DNA of 8,340 nucleotides, from contig PAMN02000025.1 of assembly GCA_002707335.2 (NCBI GenBank), forward strand, positions 1 through 8,340, written 5' to 3'. The translations under genes and the position numbers were made by a program. The DNA is from Methanobacteriota archaeon. GTDB taxonomy: Archaea > Thermoplasmatota > Poseidoniia > Poseidoniales > Poseidoniaceae. Of this stretch, positions 1-5,089 are shown piece after piece (positions within the stretch are counted from its first letter, which is position 1; each line of letters opens with the position of its first letter). The notes below the pieces were generated by a model that was not told where the DNA came from, did not search any database, and saw only the letters and a list, made by a program, of their open reading frames with translations.

Positions 1-1
1 C

Positions 2-751
2 TGTGAGCAGGTTGGTGGTGACGTTGTGAACATTGCAATCAACCATTATGCCCATGCAAAATTGGATGTTGATAATGATGGCAAGTTGAGTGTTTCATAC
101 ACTTGTGATGTTCCTATCGGAAGTGGTTTGGGAACTACAGGTGCAATCAATGTTGCTTTGATGGCAGCAATAAAAGGGGATGAAAATTCTGAAGAGTTGG
201 CATATCAATTTGAGAGATTACTTGGTAATCATGGAGGACGCCAAGACCAGTGGGCTGCACGTTATGGAGGAATTCAGCATCTGAAATTCATAGGGAACGA
301 TGTTGAGAGAGTCCATCTAGTTCCACCGCCCTCGTTTAATCGATGGATAGAGAAACACCTAATTCTAGCAGATACGGGAATAAGACACACCTCTGGCGAT
401 TTACACAGTGGCGTTTGGGAACGCTATGAGGAAGTACTTCCACATTTGATGGATATTCGCCAAAGTGGAAGAGATATGGCTGCTGCTGTTCAAAGAGATG
501 ACCGATACAATGTATGTGCTGCGATGAATGCATATACTGATGCAGTAGGCCGCCTTGACCCGATTCTTAACGAACCATATCAAATGCTGAAGGATATGCC
601 TGAAGTATTGGCATGGAAAGGAATGGGTGCAGCTGCCGGTGGATTTGTTGGCATCATATCAAAAGATCCTGAAGCAACAAAAGAAGCAATACCTTGGGAT
701 GTATTGGAGTGGCAAATAGACAAAGTTGGATTAACTCTTACAGATGATTGA
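2..751 (+). CDS. GHMP-family sugar kinase, 5'-truncated by window edge
   Basis: This is the C-terminal bulk of an ATP-dependent GHMP kinase, a cytoplasmic enzyme phosphorylating a sugar or sugar phosphate. The reading frame is open from base 2 and joins the visible protein without a stop. The codons before the GTG at 26 encode CEQVGGDVV, which fits the substrate-binding start of heptose-7-phosphate kinase-like (HddA) proteins, so the GTG is internal and perhaps 20-25 residues lie outside the window. The glycine-rich ATP loop is seen as DVPIGSGLGTTGA, with alanine-rich sequence after it. GGRQDQWAARYGGIQ matches the conserved QDQ-AA-YGG block of HddA/fucokinase-like members. The C-terminal glycine motif is GAAAGGFVGI. 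The stop is TGA at 749-751. A glutaredoxin gene follows after 38 nt on the same strand, probably in one operon. The family call is firm; the substrate (heptose phosphate, fucose or other) cannot be fixed from sequence alone. Confidence 0.85.
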   Translation, partial: CEQVGGDVVNIAINHYAHAKLDVDNDGKLSVSYTCDVPIGSGLGTTGAINVALMAAIKGDENSEELAYQFERLLGNHGGRQDQWAARYGGIQHLKFIGNDVERVHLVPPPSFNRWIEKHLILADTGIRHTSGDLHSGVWERYEEVLPHLMDIRQSGRDMAAAVQRDDRYNVCAAMNAYTDAVGRLDPILNEPYQMLKDMPEVLAWKGMGAAAGGFVGIISKDPEATKEAIPWDVLEWQIDKVGLTLTDD

Positions 752-776
752 ACACACAGATTCAAGGATGACATTC

Positions 777-784
777 AGGAGGGT
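777..784 (+). promoter_or_regulatory. Strong Shine-Dalgarno site for the glutaredoxin gene
   Basis: AGGAGGGT lies just upstream of the ATG at 790, with GGAGG ending 7 nt before the start. It matches the CCUCC end of 16S rRNA and fixes the glutaredoxin start. It also shows that internal operon genes here use SD-led initiation. Confidence 0.75.
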
Positions 785-789
785 CAATC

Positions 790-1059
790 ATGGGAAGAGT
801 TGTTTCAGACGCAGCCGCTTCTGATGCTGATTTTGTAGTATACTCCACGACCGTCTGTCCTTACTGTGTTGCAGTAAAGCGTTTACTCGATTCAAAAAAT
901 CTGACCTATGATGAGATAAATTTCGATCATGACCCTGGTGCAAGATACGAAGTCGTAGCCGAAACAGGCCATCGAACAGTCCCCGTCGTTATCGATAATC
1001 GTGGTGAAAATCCAATGTATATTGGAGGATTTAACGAGACTCAAAGGTATCTCAAGTAA
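790..1059 (+). CDS. Glutaredoxin (CPYC dithiol type)
   Basis: A small cytoplasmic thioredoxin-fold oxidoreductase of 89 residues, the normal length for a glutaredoxin. It reduces disulfides or glutathione-like mixed disulfides. The active site is C23-P-Y-C26 (within STTVCPYCVAVK), preceded by the first beta strand FVVYS. The cis-proline motif TVP is at residues 63-65 and the GG pair of the ligand-binding loop (IGGFNE) at 79-80. The dithiol CPYC form is the classical redox class rather than the monothiol CGFS iron-sulfur class. A strong SD site supports the start. It follows a GHMP kinase by 38 nt and converges on tspO with only 7 nt between the stops. The physiological thiol partner in archaea is uncertain because many lack glutathione; it could act with another low-molecular-weight thiol or as a thioredoxin-like protein. 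Confidence 0.92.
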   Translation: MGRVVSDAAASDADFVVYSTTVCPYCVAVKRLLDSKNLTYDEINFDHDPGARYEVVAETGHRTVPVVIDNRGENPMYIGGFNETQRYLK

Positions 1060-1066
1060 TTTCTGA

Positions 1067-1444
1067 TTATGCGTTGAGATAATACGCAGCATTGATAATT
1101 CCTGCAAAACTAACCCACGCAATGTAAGGCCAAACCAACATAGATCCCGTTGGGTTTTCATCATGTATAGTGTAGGAATAAATTGCTGTCAATACGACCA
1201 TTAACACTATCATTAACAGTGATTGAAGATACTTTGCATCATTGAAAACCCCTGGCCATTCAAGATTAGCAAGCATTTGGATTATGAATAATACGAGAGC
1301 GAGGTTAGCGTATTTGATTTTGTTTCGCTTAGTAACTGTAGTATAGAAACTTAGAGCTAACATAAGGTAAAGGCAACTCCAAATGGGTCCAATGATCCAT
1401 CCTGGTGGCTCGAAAAACGGTTCATAATCAGAGTCGAAAGTCAC
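1067..1444 (-). CDS. tspO: TspO/MBR-family membrane protein, lacking the usual first helix
   Basis: Integral membrane protein of the TspO/mitochondrial benzodiazepine receptor family, whose members bind porphyrins and are linked to tetrapyrrole and stress responses. Conserved blocks are FEPPGWIIGPIWSCLY (residues 11-26), corresponding to the PPxWxFGPxWTxLY signature; N60-L-E-W63, corresponding to the LNxxWS motif; and WPYIAWVSFAGIINAAYYLN (105-124), the closing helix with its terminal LN. About four hydrophobic helices are visible. At 125 residues it is some 30 shorter than typical family members of about 155-160, and the missing part is the first helix ahead of the PPxW motif. An in-frame TAA at 1450-1448 sits two codons upstream, so no longer start exists. 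The GTG start overlaps the CPBP protease stop (GTGA, 1444-1441) and has its own SD-like GAGGTT, indicating translational coupling. Family membership is confident; ligand and function are unknown. Confidence 0.88.
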   Translation of the reverse strand: MTFDSDYEPFFEPPGWIIGPIWSCLYLMLALSFYTTVTKRNKIKYANLALVLFIIQMLANLEWPGVFNDAKYLQSLLMIVLMVVLTAIYSYTIHDENPTGSMLVWPYIAWVSFAGIINAAYYLNA

Positions 1445-2397
1445 AATTTAACCTCGATGGATTCAGGTGCAGTAGGGAATTTTTCGAAACGACCAAATTC
1501 AGCTAGATAATTTCTAGCGAAGTAAATACATGTCAATAATAATGCATTTATCAAAATGGTTTGAGATATCCAAACAAATTTTTCTAATCCAGGACTTGGA
1601 ATCTCGTAAACGTAAACACTCCAAGTAATTGTAGAAACAGTCACATTCCAGATGCCATGCCATACTACTACAGCCCATATGTTTCTAGTAATGTGATATA
1701 GATAACCAGCTGCAAGGCCAAAACCAAACCAATTAATCAGGGATGTAGTTAACCATAAACCTTCAATCTCATAGATAAAAATGGCAATCGGTATGTGTGT
1801 CATTGCAAAAATAGTTGCAGATATTAGTATGGACTGCCAGAATTTAACAACCCTAGATAACTGGTCTTGAACGAAACCTCTGAAGAAAAACTCTTCAACA
1901 GTTGCAACTACTGCTAAATGTGTGACAATTAGGATAAAGTAAGCGAATATTGAATCAAAGCCCTCCATCCACAAGAAATTAAATTCTATTTCTCCATACA
2001 TTCCCGAATTGAGGACCATATAATCCAAAATTAATTCTAACAAAAAATTCACAATAGTAAGGGAAAAACCGATCACTAACACGCATTTTACCATTCTTTC
2101 AGTGAAGGTTGCTTGCGGTGAATTGTAAGCAAACAATCTAACAGGAAGACCCTCTTCTCCTCTATGTTTTACCCAATAAAGCATCATTGGACCTAGGAAA
2201 ATAACGGGTGCAAAAATCATGTAAAATATGCTAAAGGATATTGACTCGACATCACCGATAATATCCTGCGTGATAAATCGGAAAAAAGCCCATATTAATG
2301 TAGAAAACAAGACCACTCCTAACAACTCAATGACGAATTTTTGAGATTCTCCAATATCCTTTTCTCCAACTGGAGGGAATTCGTCTTGAATTGACAT
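1441..2397 (-). CDS. CPBP/CAAX-family intramembrane metalloprotease
   Basis: Multi-helix membrane protein of the CPBP (CAAX protease and bacteriocin processing, Abi) family, related to the Rce1-type prenyl-protein endopeptidases. With the ATG at 2397 it has 318 residues. The catalytic motif EExxxR appears as E168-E169-FFF-R173. The second motif contains H201 (AMTHIPIAIF) and the third HxxxN is H247-GIW-N251, so the metal-binding and catalytic set looks complete. About eight hydrophobic segments surround these motifs. The frame stays open upstream to a TTG at 2514, but that 39-residue extension is basic, Cys-containing and encoded in an AT-rich spacer that looks like promoter, so MSIQDEFPP is the preferred start. 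The downstream tspO overlaps by 4 nt. The substrate is unknown: family members process prenylated proteins or peptides or act in immunity and toxin processing. Confidence 0.88.
   Translation of the reverse strand: MSIQDEFPPVGEKDIGESQKFVIELLGVVLFSTLIWAFFRFITQDIIGDVESISFSIFYMIFAPVIFLGPMMLYWVKHRGEEGLPVRLFAYNSPQATFTERMVKCVLVIGFSLTIVNFLLELILDYMVLNSGMYGEIEFNFLWMEGFDSIFAYFILIVTHLAVVATVEEFFFRGFVQDQLSRVVKFWQSILISATIFAMTHIPIAIFIYEIEGLWLTTSLINWFGFGLAAGYLYHITRNIWAVVVWHGIWNVTVSTITWSVYVYEIPSPGLEKFVWISQTILINALLLTCIYFARNYLAEFGRFEKFPTAPESIEVKL
1450..1455 (-). promoter_or_regulatory. Shine-Dalgarno site selecting the tspO GTG start
   Basis: On the minus strand GAGGTT lies five nucleotides before the GTG at 1444, inside the last codons of the CPBP protease gene. 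It supports initiation at this overlapping GTG rather than at a downstream codon, and so supports the helix-1-less form of TspO. Confidence 0.55.
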
Positions 2398-2425
2398 TGG
2401 CCAAATGGATTGATGATAGGTCCAT

Positions 2426-2434
2426 GAATAAATC
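2426..2434 (-). promoter_or_regulatory. Possible TATA box of the CPBP-tspO operon
   Basis: The minus strand reads ATTTATTC centred about 33 nt before the ATG at 2397, in an AT-rich spacer of 125 nt after the tRNA gene. A TATA box centred 26-27 nt upstream of transcription would give a leader of only a few nucleotides, consistent with the lack of an obvious SD site. A second AT-rich candidate, A8 followed by TTTTATTTTG, lies further upstream near 2453-2470. Confidence 0.3.
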
Positions 2435-2474
2435 GGTAATTTAGCTTTAGAACAAAATAAAATTTTTTTTGAGT

Positions 2475-2480
2475 AAAAAA
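2475..2480 (-). terminator. Possible oligo-T terminator downstream of tRNA-Glu
   Basis: On the minus strand a run of six T residues lies about 43 nt past the tRNA 3' end, and a shorter T4 run sits at 2516-2513. Archaeal RNA polymerase terminates at oligo-T runs without needing a hairpin. Either run could end the tRNA transcript before the CPBP promoter region. Confidence 0.3.
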
Positions 2481-2522
2481 TATGCCTGTCTGCGCCCCGT
2501 TTGAGTGAAATCAAAAGTAGAG

Positions 2523-2595
2523 TGCTCGTGCCGGGATTTGAACCCGGGTCGCCGGAATGAAAACCCGAAATGATGGACCACTACACCACACAAGC
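2523..2595 (-). tRNA. tRNA-Glu, anticodon UUC
   Basis: A complete 73-nt cloverleaf can be folded by hand on the minus strand. The acceptor stem GCTTGTG/CACGAGC has 7 pairs with one G-U, and the discriminator is A2523. The D arm is GTGT/TCAT, with the T-T mismatch at position 13-22 and the G-U at 10-25 that tRNA-Glu often shows. The anticodon stem is TCGGG/TCCGG with loop TTTTCAT, placing the anticodon TTC at 2561-2559. A four-base variable loop CGAC follows, then the T arm CCGGG-TTCAAAT-CCCGG. It reads GAA and GAG codons. No intron is present and the 3' CCA is not encoded, as is usual in archaea and requiring a CCA-adding enzyme. It begins 19 nt after the dedA-like stop on the same strand. 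Confidence 0.96.
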
Positions 2596-2614
2596 AGCAA
2601 ACCCACCCGAGGGA

Positions 2615-3226
2615 TTAATGTTCATGAATGTTATTGTCAAGAGATAAACCATTCCACCATCTGAAACCGAGGTATGCAAGTCCAATTCCTACTATGAGTA
2701 TTATTCCTATAAACATCTCATTATCCAGTAACCAAGTTATGGAATCAAGGGCTTTTTTGCCATAAATACCAATCAAAATAGCTTCAAGACCAAATCTCAA
2801 CCCCCTTCCAAGTATTCCTGCTATGACGAATGGTCTAAGTTTCATCTCTCCCATTCCAGCAGCCCAACCTAGTACCTTGTATGGTATTGGAGAGAATGCG
2901 GCAATGAATATACCAAGAGTTCCATAACGAATTGTCAAAACCTCTATTTTCTCTAGATGTTTTTCTGCTTTGAACTTTACAAATAGACTTCTGCCCCATT
3001 TCTTACCGATCCAATAACCCACTAAACTTCCAAGAACACTACTAACAGTAACTACAATCCATAACCAAACAATAAGCGATGTTGATTCATCTGCTCCGAC
3101 TAGCATTGGGAGGTACAGCAAATCAGGTGGTACAGGCTGTATAATCGCTTCAGTAAATGAAAGCGCAGCGAGGCTCAACCATCCGAAACCATCGAACCAA
3201 TCGATGATGGTCTCCTTCCACGACAT
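2615..3226 (-). CDS. YqaA/DedA-family (VTT domain) membrane protein
   Basis: Polytopic membrane protein of the DedA/SNARE-associated VTT-domain superfamily, closest in pattern to the YqaA subgroup. DedA-like proteins are linked to lipid scrambling or carrier transport and membrane homeostasis. Numbered from the ATG at 3226 (203 residues), the first re-entrant region carries FTEAIIQPVPPDLLYLP (E26, PVPPD 31-35). A glycine-rich helix and GYWIGKKWG follow (70-78). The second signature is FSPIPYKVLGWAAG (111-124) with GRGLRF (140-145), equivalent to the proline/arginine-rich second half of the family. A final hydrophobic helix precedes a short polar tail ending in HEH. An alternative ATG at 3250 would add eight residues (MWLYCPSI). 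Neither start has a clear SD site, and I prefer the inner one because MSWKE leads straight into the amphipathic entry helix. It is divergent from nob1 and is followed by tRNA-Glu. Confidence 0.85.
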   Translation of the reverse strand: MSWKETIIDWFDGFGWLSLAALSFTEAIIQPVPPDLLYLPMLVGADESTSLIVWLWIVVTVSSVLGSLVGYWIGKKWGRSLFVKFKAEKHLEKIEVLTIRYGTLGIFIAAFSPIPYKVLGWAAGMGEMKLRPFVIAGILGRGLRFGLEAILIGIYGKKALDSITWLLDNEMFIGIILIVGIGLAYLGFRWWNGLSLDNNIHEH

Positions 3227-3307
3227 TATGCTGGGGCAATACAACCACATGAATGAACCCTTTTGTGAGGGAAGTCTTGATTGGTGGATATTGCGGGGGT
3301 ATAACCA

Positions 3308-3772
3308 ATGCCAGTATTGGATACCGCCGCTTTACTTCACTGGCCGGTGGAGAAAATCGCTGGTAACCTAGTCGCCAATAGCCAGATGACTGAATTGGAA
3401 AATTTATCTCCAGAGAGGGCTATGTTGGTGGAAGCACTAGATCTTAGATGGGAGTCTCCTGATACAAAAGATGCTGAAATCGCAGCTGCAAAAACGGGTG
3501 ACTTGCCAAGGTTAAGTCCTGTTGATTTGGATGTAATTGCTATTGCAATTAATTCCAATGAAATATTGTATACTGATGATTACTCTATGCAAAATGTCTG
3601 TAGGTTCCTAGGTTTGGAATTTCAGCCAGTTTTCAATCAAAAGAGCAAAAAACAGTGGTTTTGGCAATTGAAATGCATTGGTTGTCGAGCGACTAAAGAA
3701 ATTGAAATTGAAAAAGAAGAGACTTGTGAAATATGTGGTTCTCCAATGAAAGTAAAGAAGGCTCGAAGATAA
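3308..3772 (+). CDS. nob1: Nob1-type endoribonuclease (PIN domain plus zinc ribbon)
   Basis: Archaeal Nob1 cuts pre-16S rRNA at site D to create the mature 3' end during late 30S assembly. At 154 residues it has the archaeal two-part layout. The PIN domain (1-105) carries D5 in VLDTAALL, E29 or E31 in the MTELENL stretch, D73 in the LSPVDLDVIAIA block, and D90-D91 in YTDDYSMQNV, matching the family motif L-S-x-x-D and TDDYxxQN. A linker with aromatic residues (QWFWQLK) leads to a zinc ribbon with C123-xx-C126 and C140-xx-C143, followed by a basic tail (KVKKARR). The ATG is the only possible start because an in-frame TAA sits at 3302-3304. A GGGGGT SD-like stretch (3295-3300) precedes it by 7 nt. 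It diverges from the dedA-like gene and converges with tatA, the two stops touching without a spacer. This is a core ribosome-maturation gene. Confidence 0.94.
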   Translation: MPVLDTAALLHWPVEKIAGNLVANSQMTELENLSPERAMLVEALDLRWESPDTKDAEIAAAKTGDLPRLSPVDLDVIAIAINSNEILYTDDYSMQNVCRFLGLEFQPVFNQKSKKQWFWQLKCIGCRATKEIEIEKEETCEICGSPMKVKKARR

Positions 3773-4066
3773 TTATTCTTCAGATGCCTTGATTTCTTCT
3801 TTAACTTCTTCAGTAGTTTTACCCGATGGATCAATTCCAGCCGCTTCAGCCTTCTGAGCAATATCTACGGCTTCGGTTTTTCCGTCGTTTTCTAAGTCAG
3901 CCTCTGTATTGCTTGTTGATGGTATACTAGTGACCTCGTTCAATCCTTTTTGGAATTCTCCTTTGGATTGCCCGGCAGCCCTTGCTAGTTTAGGCAATCT
4001 TTCTGCTCCAAATAGCAAGAAAAAGATTGCAAGTAGTATCATTATTTCAAAAGGTCCGAATCTCAT
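3773..4066 (-). CDS. tatA: Sec-independent protein translocase component TatA
   Basis: TatA forms the pore-like or membrane-thinning assembly that lets folded twin-arginine substrates cross the cytoplasmic membrane. The 97-residue protein shows the diagnostic layout. A short N-terminus MRFGPFE with polar E7 precedes one transmembrane helix (about 7-19, IMILLAIFFLLFG), the FG hinge is at 19-20, and an amphipathic helix follows (ERLPKLARAAGQSKGEFQKGL, about 22-42). The rest is a charged, probably disordered tail, ending in a short helical motif around GIDPSGKTTEEVKEEI. The start is supported by a GAGGGAG SD site at 4071-4077. It lies 54 nt downstream of the moaD-like gene on the same strand and abuts nob1 tail to tail. 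No TatC is present here, so its partner must be encoded elsewhere. Confidence 0.93.
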   Translation of the reverse strand: MRFGPFEIMILLAIFFLLFGAERLPKLARAAGQSKGEFQKGLNEVTSIPSTSNTEADLENDGKTEAVDIAQKAEAAGIDPSGKTTEEVKEEIKASEE

Positions 4067-4070
4067 GCCG

Positions 4071-4077
4071 CTCCCTC
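4071..4077 (-). promoter_or_regulatory. Shine-Dalgarno site of tatA
   Basis: The minus strand reads GAGGGAG, ending 4 nt before the tatA ATG at 4066, with its GAGGG core 6 nt away. It lies in the 54-nt gap after the moaD-like gene and suggests tatA is translated from a shared mRNA as a downstream gene. Confidence 0.6.
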
Positions 4078-4085
4078 TTATCCAA

Positions 4086-4129
4086 TCCGATTGTGTCTTT
4101 CCTTGTGAAGTAATCGGAGGTTATCCTCC
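4086..4129 (-). repeat. Inverted repeats around the moaD-like stop codon
   Basis: Two nested structures occupy the moaD-tatA junction. On the minus strand GGAGG-ATAA-CCTCC (4129-4116) is a perfect 5-bp stem whose loop holds the TAA stop and whose left arm encodes the final Gly-Gly. Overlapping its right side, AATCGGA on the + strand (4112-4118) can pair with TCCGATT (4086-4092). The two stems share bases, so they would be mutually exclusive RNA folds. The role is unknown; a stability or partial-termination element between the two genes is one possibility. Confidence 0.35.
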
Positions 4130-4354
4130 TGAAACTGGTGGAAGCAATGCAATTTCATCACCGTCATTTAGGGGAAAATCTTCATTGACAATTTGGTCAT
4201 TAACTGAAATTGATATTGATTGGCCTAGCCATTCATCAATACCTAATTCCTCAACAAGGAATCTTATCGATGAGTTTGGAGGTATTGTTACATCGTGAGT
4301 TCTTCCACCAAGACTCTCAGCAAGTGGTCCAAAAGCCAGTACTCTTACTTGCAT
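4121..4354 (-). CDS. moaD: MoaD/ThiS-family beta-grasp sulfur carrier protein
   Basis: Small ubiquitin-like sulfur carrier. Such proteins are adenylated by an E1-like enzyme at a C-terminal diglycine, converted to a thiocarboxylate and used in molybdopterin synthesis. In archaea relatives (SAMPs) also modify proteins or support tRNA thiolation. From the ATG at 4354 it has 77 residues, typical of MoaD. It begins with MQVRVLAFGPLAESLGG, the characteristic first strand and helix entry, continues with VNDQIVNEDFPLNDGDEIALLPPVSGG, and ends exactly in Gly76-Gly77 as required for activation. A TTG at 4375 would add seven residues but lies in the shared promoter spacer, so the ATG is preferred. It diverges from the ABC ATPase gene and precedes tatA. 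Neither MoaE nor an E1-like enzyme is in the window, so molybdenum cofactor versus other sulfur-transfer roles cannot be decided. Confidence 0.87.
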   Translation of the reverse strand: MQVRVLAFGPLAESLGGRTHDVTIPPNSSIRFLVEELGIDEWLGQSISISVNDQIVNEDFPLNDGDEIALLPPVSGG

Positions 4355-4406
4355 GTTGAGGCCAACAAGCACCAACTTATCAAGACGAGGCTGCGTGTGT
4401 GTAACT
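4355..4406. promoter_or_regulatory. Compact bidirectional promoter with near-palindromic AT box
   Basis: Only 52 nt separate the divergent ATGs of the moaD-like gene (4354) and the ABC ATPase (4407). The near-palindrome CTTATCAAG (4376-4384; CTTGATAAG on the other strand) is centred at 4380, 26-27 nt from both start codons. That is the usual distance from an archaeal TATA box to the transcription start. Together with the absence of good SD sites on either side, it suggests leaderless transcripts in both directions. This is an inference from spacing; the box is a poor match to a strict TATA consensus. Confidence 0.4.
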
Positions 4407-5087
4407 ATGGCGACCGCACTTCATTGTCAGGGCCTGTGGAAAATATACGAAATGGGTGAAGAAAAAATCCAAGCCGTAAGAGGAATTAACCTATCAATTA
4501 CCAAGGGTGACATGGTTGCAATAATGGGCCCTTCGGGTTGCGGTAAGACCACCTTGCTCAACATCTTATCTGGAATTGACGAGCCTTCTGCAGGTCAAGT
4601 AACAATAGCAAAAAAGCCGTTATTCGGTATCAGCGATGATGAGAGAACAAATATCAGAGCTAAAGAAATGGGCTTTATTTTTCAAAAGTTTCATCTCTTA
4701 GACGTTATGACTGCATTAGAAAATGTAGAGGTTCCACTATTACTAATGGGAGAATCGCCTTATGAAGCCAGAAACAAGGCAATGGATGCTTTAGAAAAAG
4801 TTGGCTTAGGAGACAGGAGCAAACACCGACTGTCTGAATTATCAGGAGGTCAACAACAAAGAGTATCTATTGCCCGGGCGATTGTTCACTCTCCTTCTGT
4901 TATACTGTGTGATGAACCAACAGGTAACCTTGATTCTTTAACATCTAATCAAGTCATGGACTTATTGGTTGAGATAAATAAATCTGGTACAACGATTATT
5001 ATAGTGACGCATGATGAAGAAATAGCGAAACGATGTTCGGAAACGATACGTCTGAATGACGGAGTTATTGTCAGCGAAGAGGAATGA
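4407..5087 (+). CDS. ABC transporter ATP-binding protein, LolD/MacB type
   Basis: Cytoplasmic nucleotide-binding subunit that powers an FtsX-type ABC exporter or mechanotransmitter. With the ATG at 4407 it has 226 residues, the normal size for LolD/MacB/FtsE-like ATPases. Walker A is GPSGCGKT (41-48), the Q-loop glutamine is Q93 in FIFQKFHLL, the ABC signature LSGGQQQR is at 145-152, Walker B is VILCDE (165-170) with catalytic E170, the D-loop is GNLDS (173-177) and the switch histidine is H202. The FQ-FHLL context and the EPTGNLDS wording are typical of the LolD/MacB class. The open frame extends to 4353, but the extra 18 residues fall inside the promoter spacer and are not family-like. The gene overlaps or touches the large permease gene downstream (TGA 5085-5087 against ATG 5084 or 5090), so the two proteins surely work together. 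Confidence 0.94.
   Translation: MATALHCQGLWKIYEMGEEKIQAVRGINLSITKGDMVAIMGPSGCGKTTLLNILSGIDEPSAGQVTIAKKPLFGISDDERTNIRAKEMGFIFQKFHLLDVMTALENVEVPLLLMGESPYEARNKAMDALEKVGLGDRSKHRLSELSGGQQQRVSIARAIVHSPSVILCDEPTGNLDSLTSNQVMDLLVEINKSGTTIIIVTHDEEIAKRCSETIRLNDGVIVSEEE
5079..5082 (+). promoter_or_regulatory. SD site deciding the permease start
   Basis: GAGG ends 1 nt before the ATG at 5084 but 7 nt before the in-frame ATG at 5090. The spacing favours initiation at 5090, two codons inside the longer option, just after the ATPase stop at 5085-5087. Confidence 0.45.
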
Positions 5088-5089
5088 AA

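Noticed and set aside
26..751. GTG at 26 as the true start of the GHMP kinase
   Set aside because: The frame is open to base 2 and the upstream residues continue the conserved N-terminal pattern, so the gene begins outside the window.
892..1164. A 90-codon minus-strand frame across the glutaredoxin-tspO junction
   Set aside because: It overlaps the glutaredoxin gene antisense and tspO in another frame. Both of those have diagnostic motifs.
2398..2514. N-terminal extension of the CPBP protease from a TTG at 2514
   Set aside because: The 39 extra residues come from an AT-rich spacer with oligo-A and oligo-T runs, are not family-like and use a rare start. The ATG at 2397 gives a normal-length protease.
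2523..2595. Intron in the tRNA gene
   Set aside because: The 73-nt sequence folds directly into a complete cloverleaf with a 7-nt anticodon loop, leaving no room for an intron.
2523..2595. tRNA gene as an integration site for a mobile element
   Set aside because: No integrase gene and no repeated copy of the tRNA 3' end was seen in the window, and the flanking genes are ordinary chromosomal families.
3909..4298. A 129-codon open frame on the + strand
   Set aside because: It runs antisense through tatA and the moaD-like gene, both of which are clear family members, and its translation has no recognisable domain.
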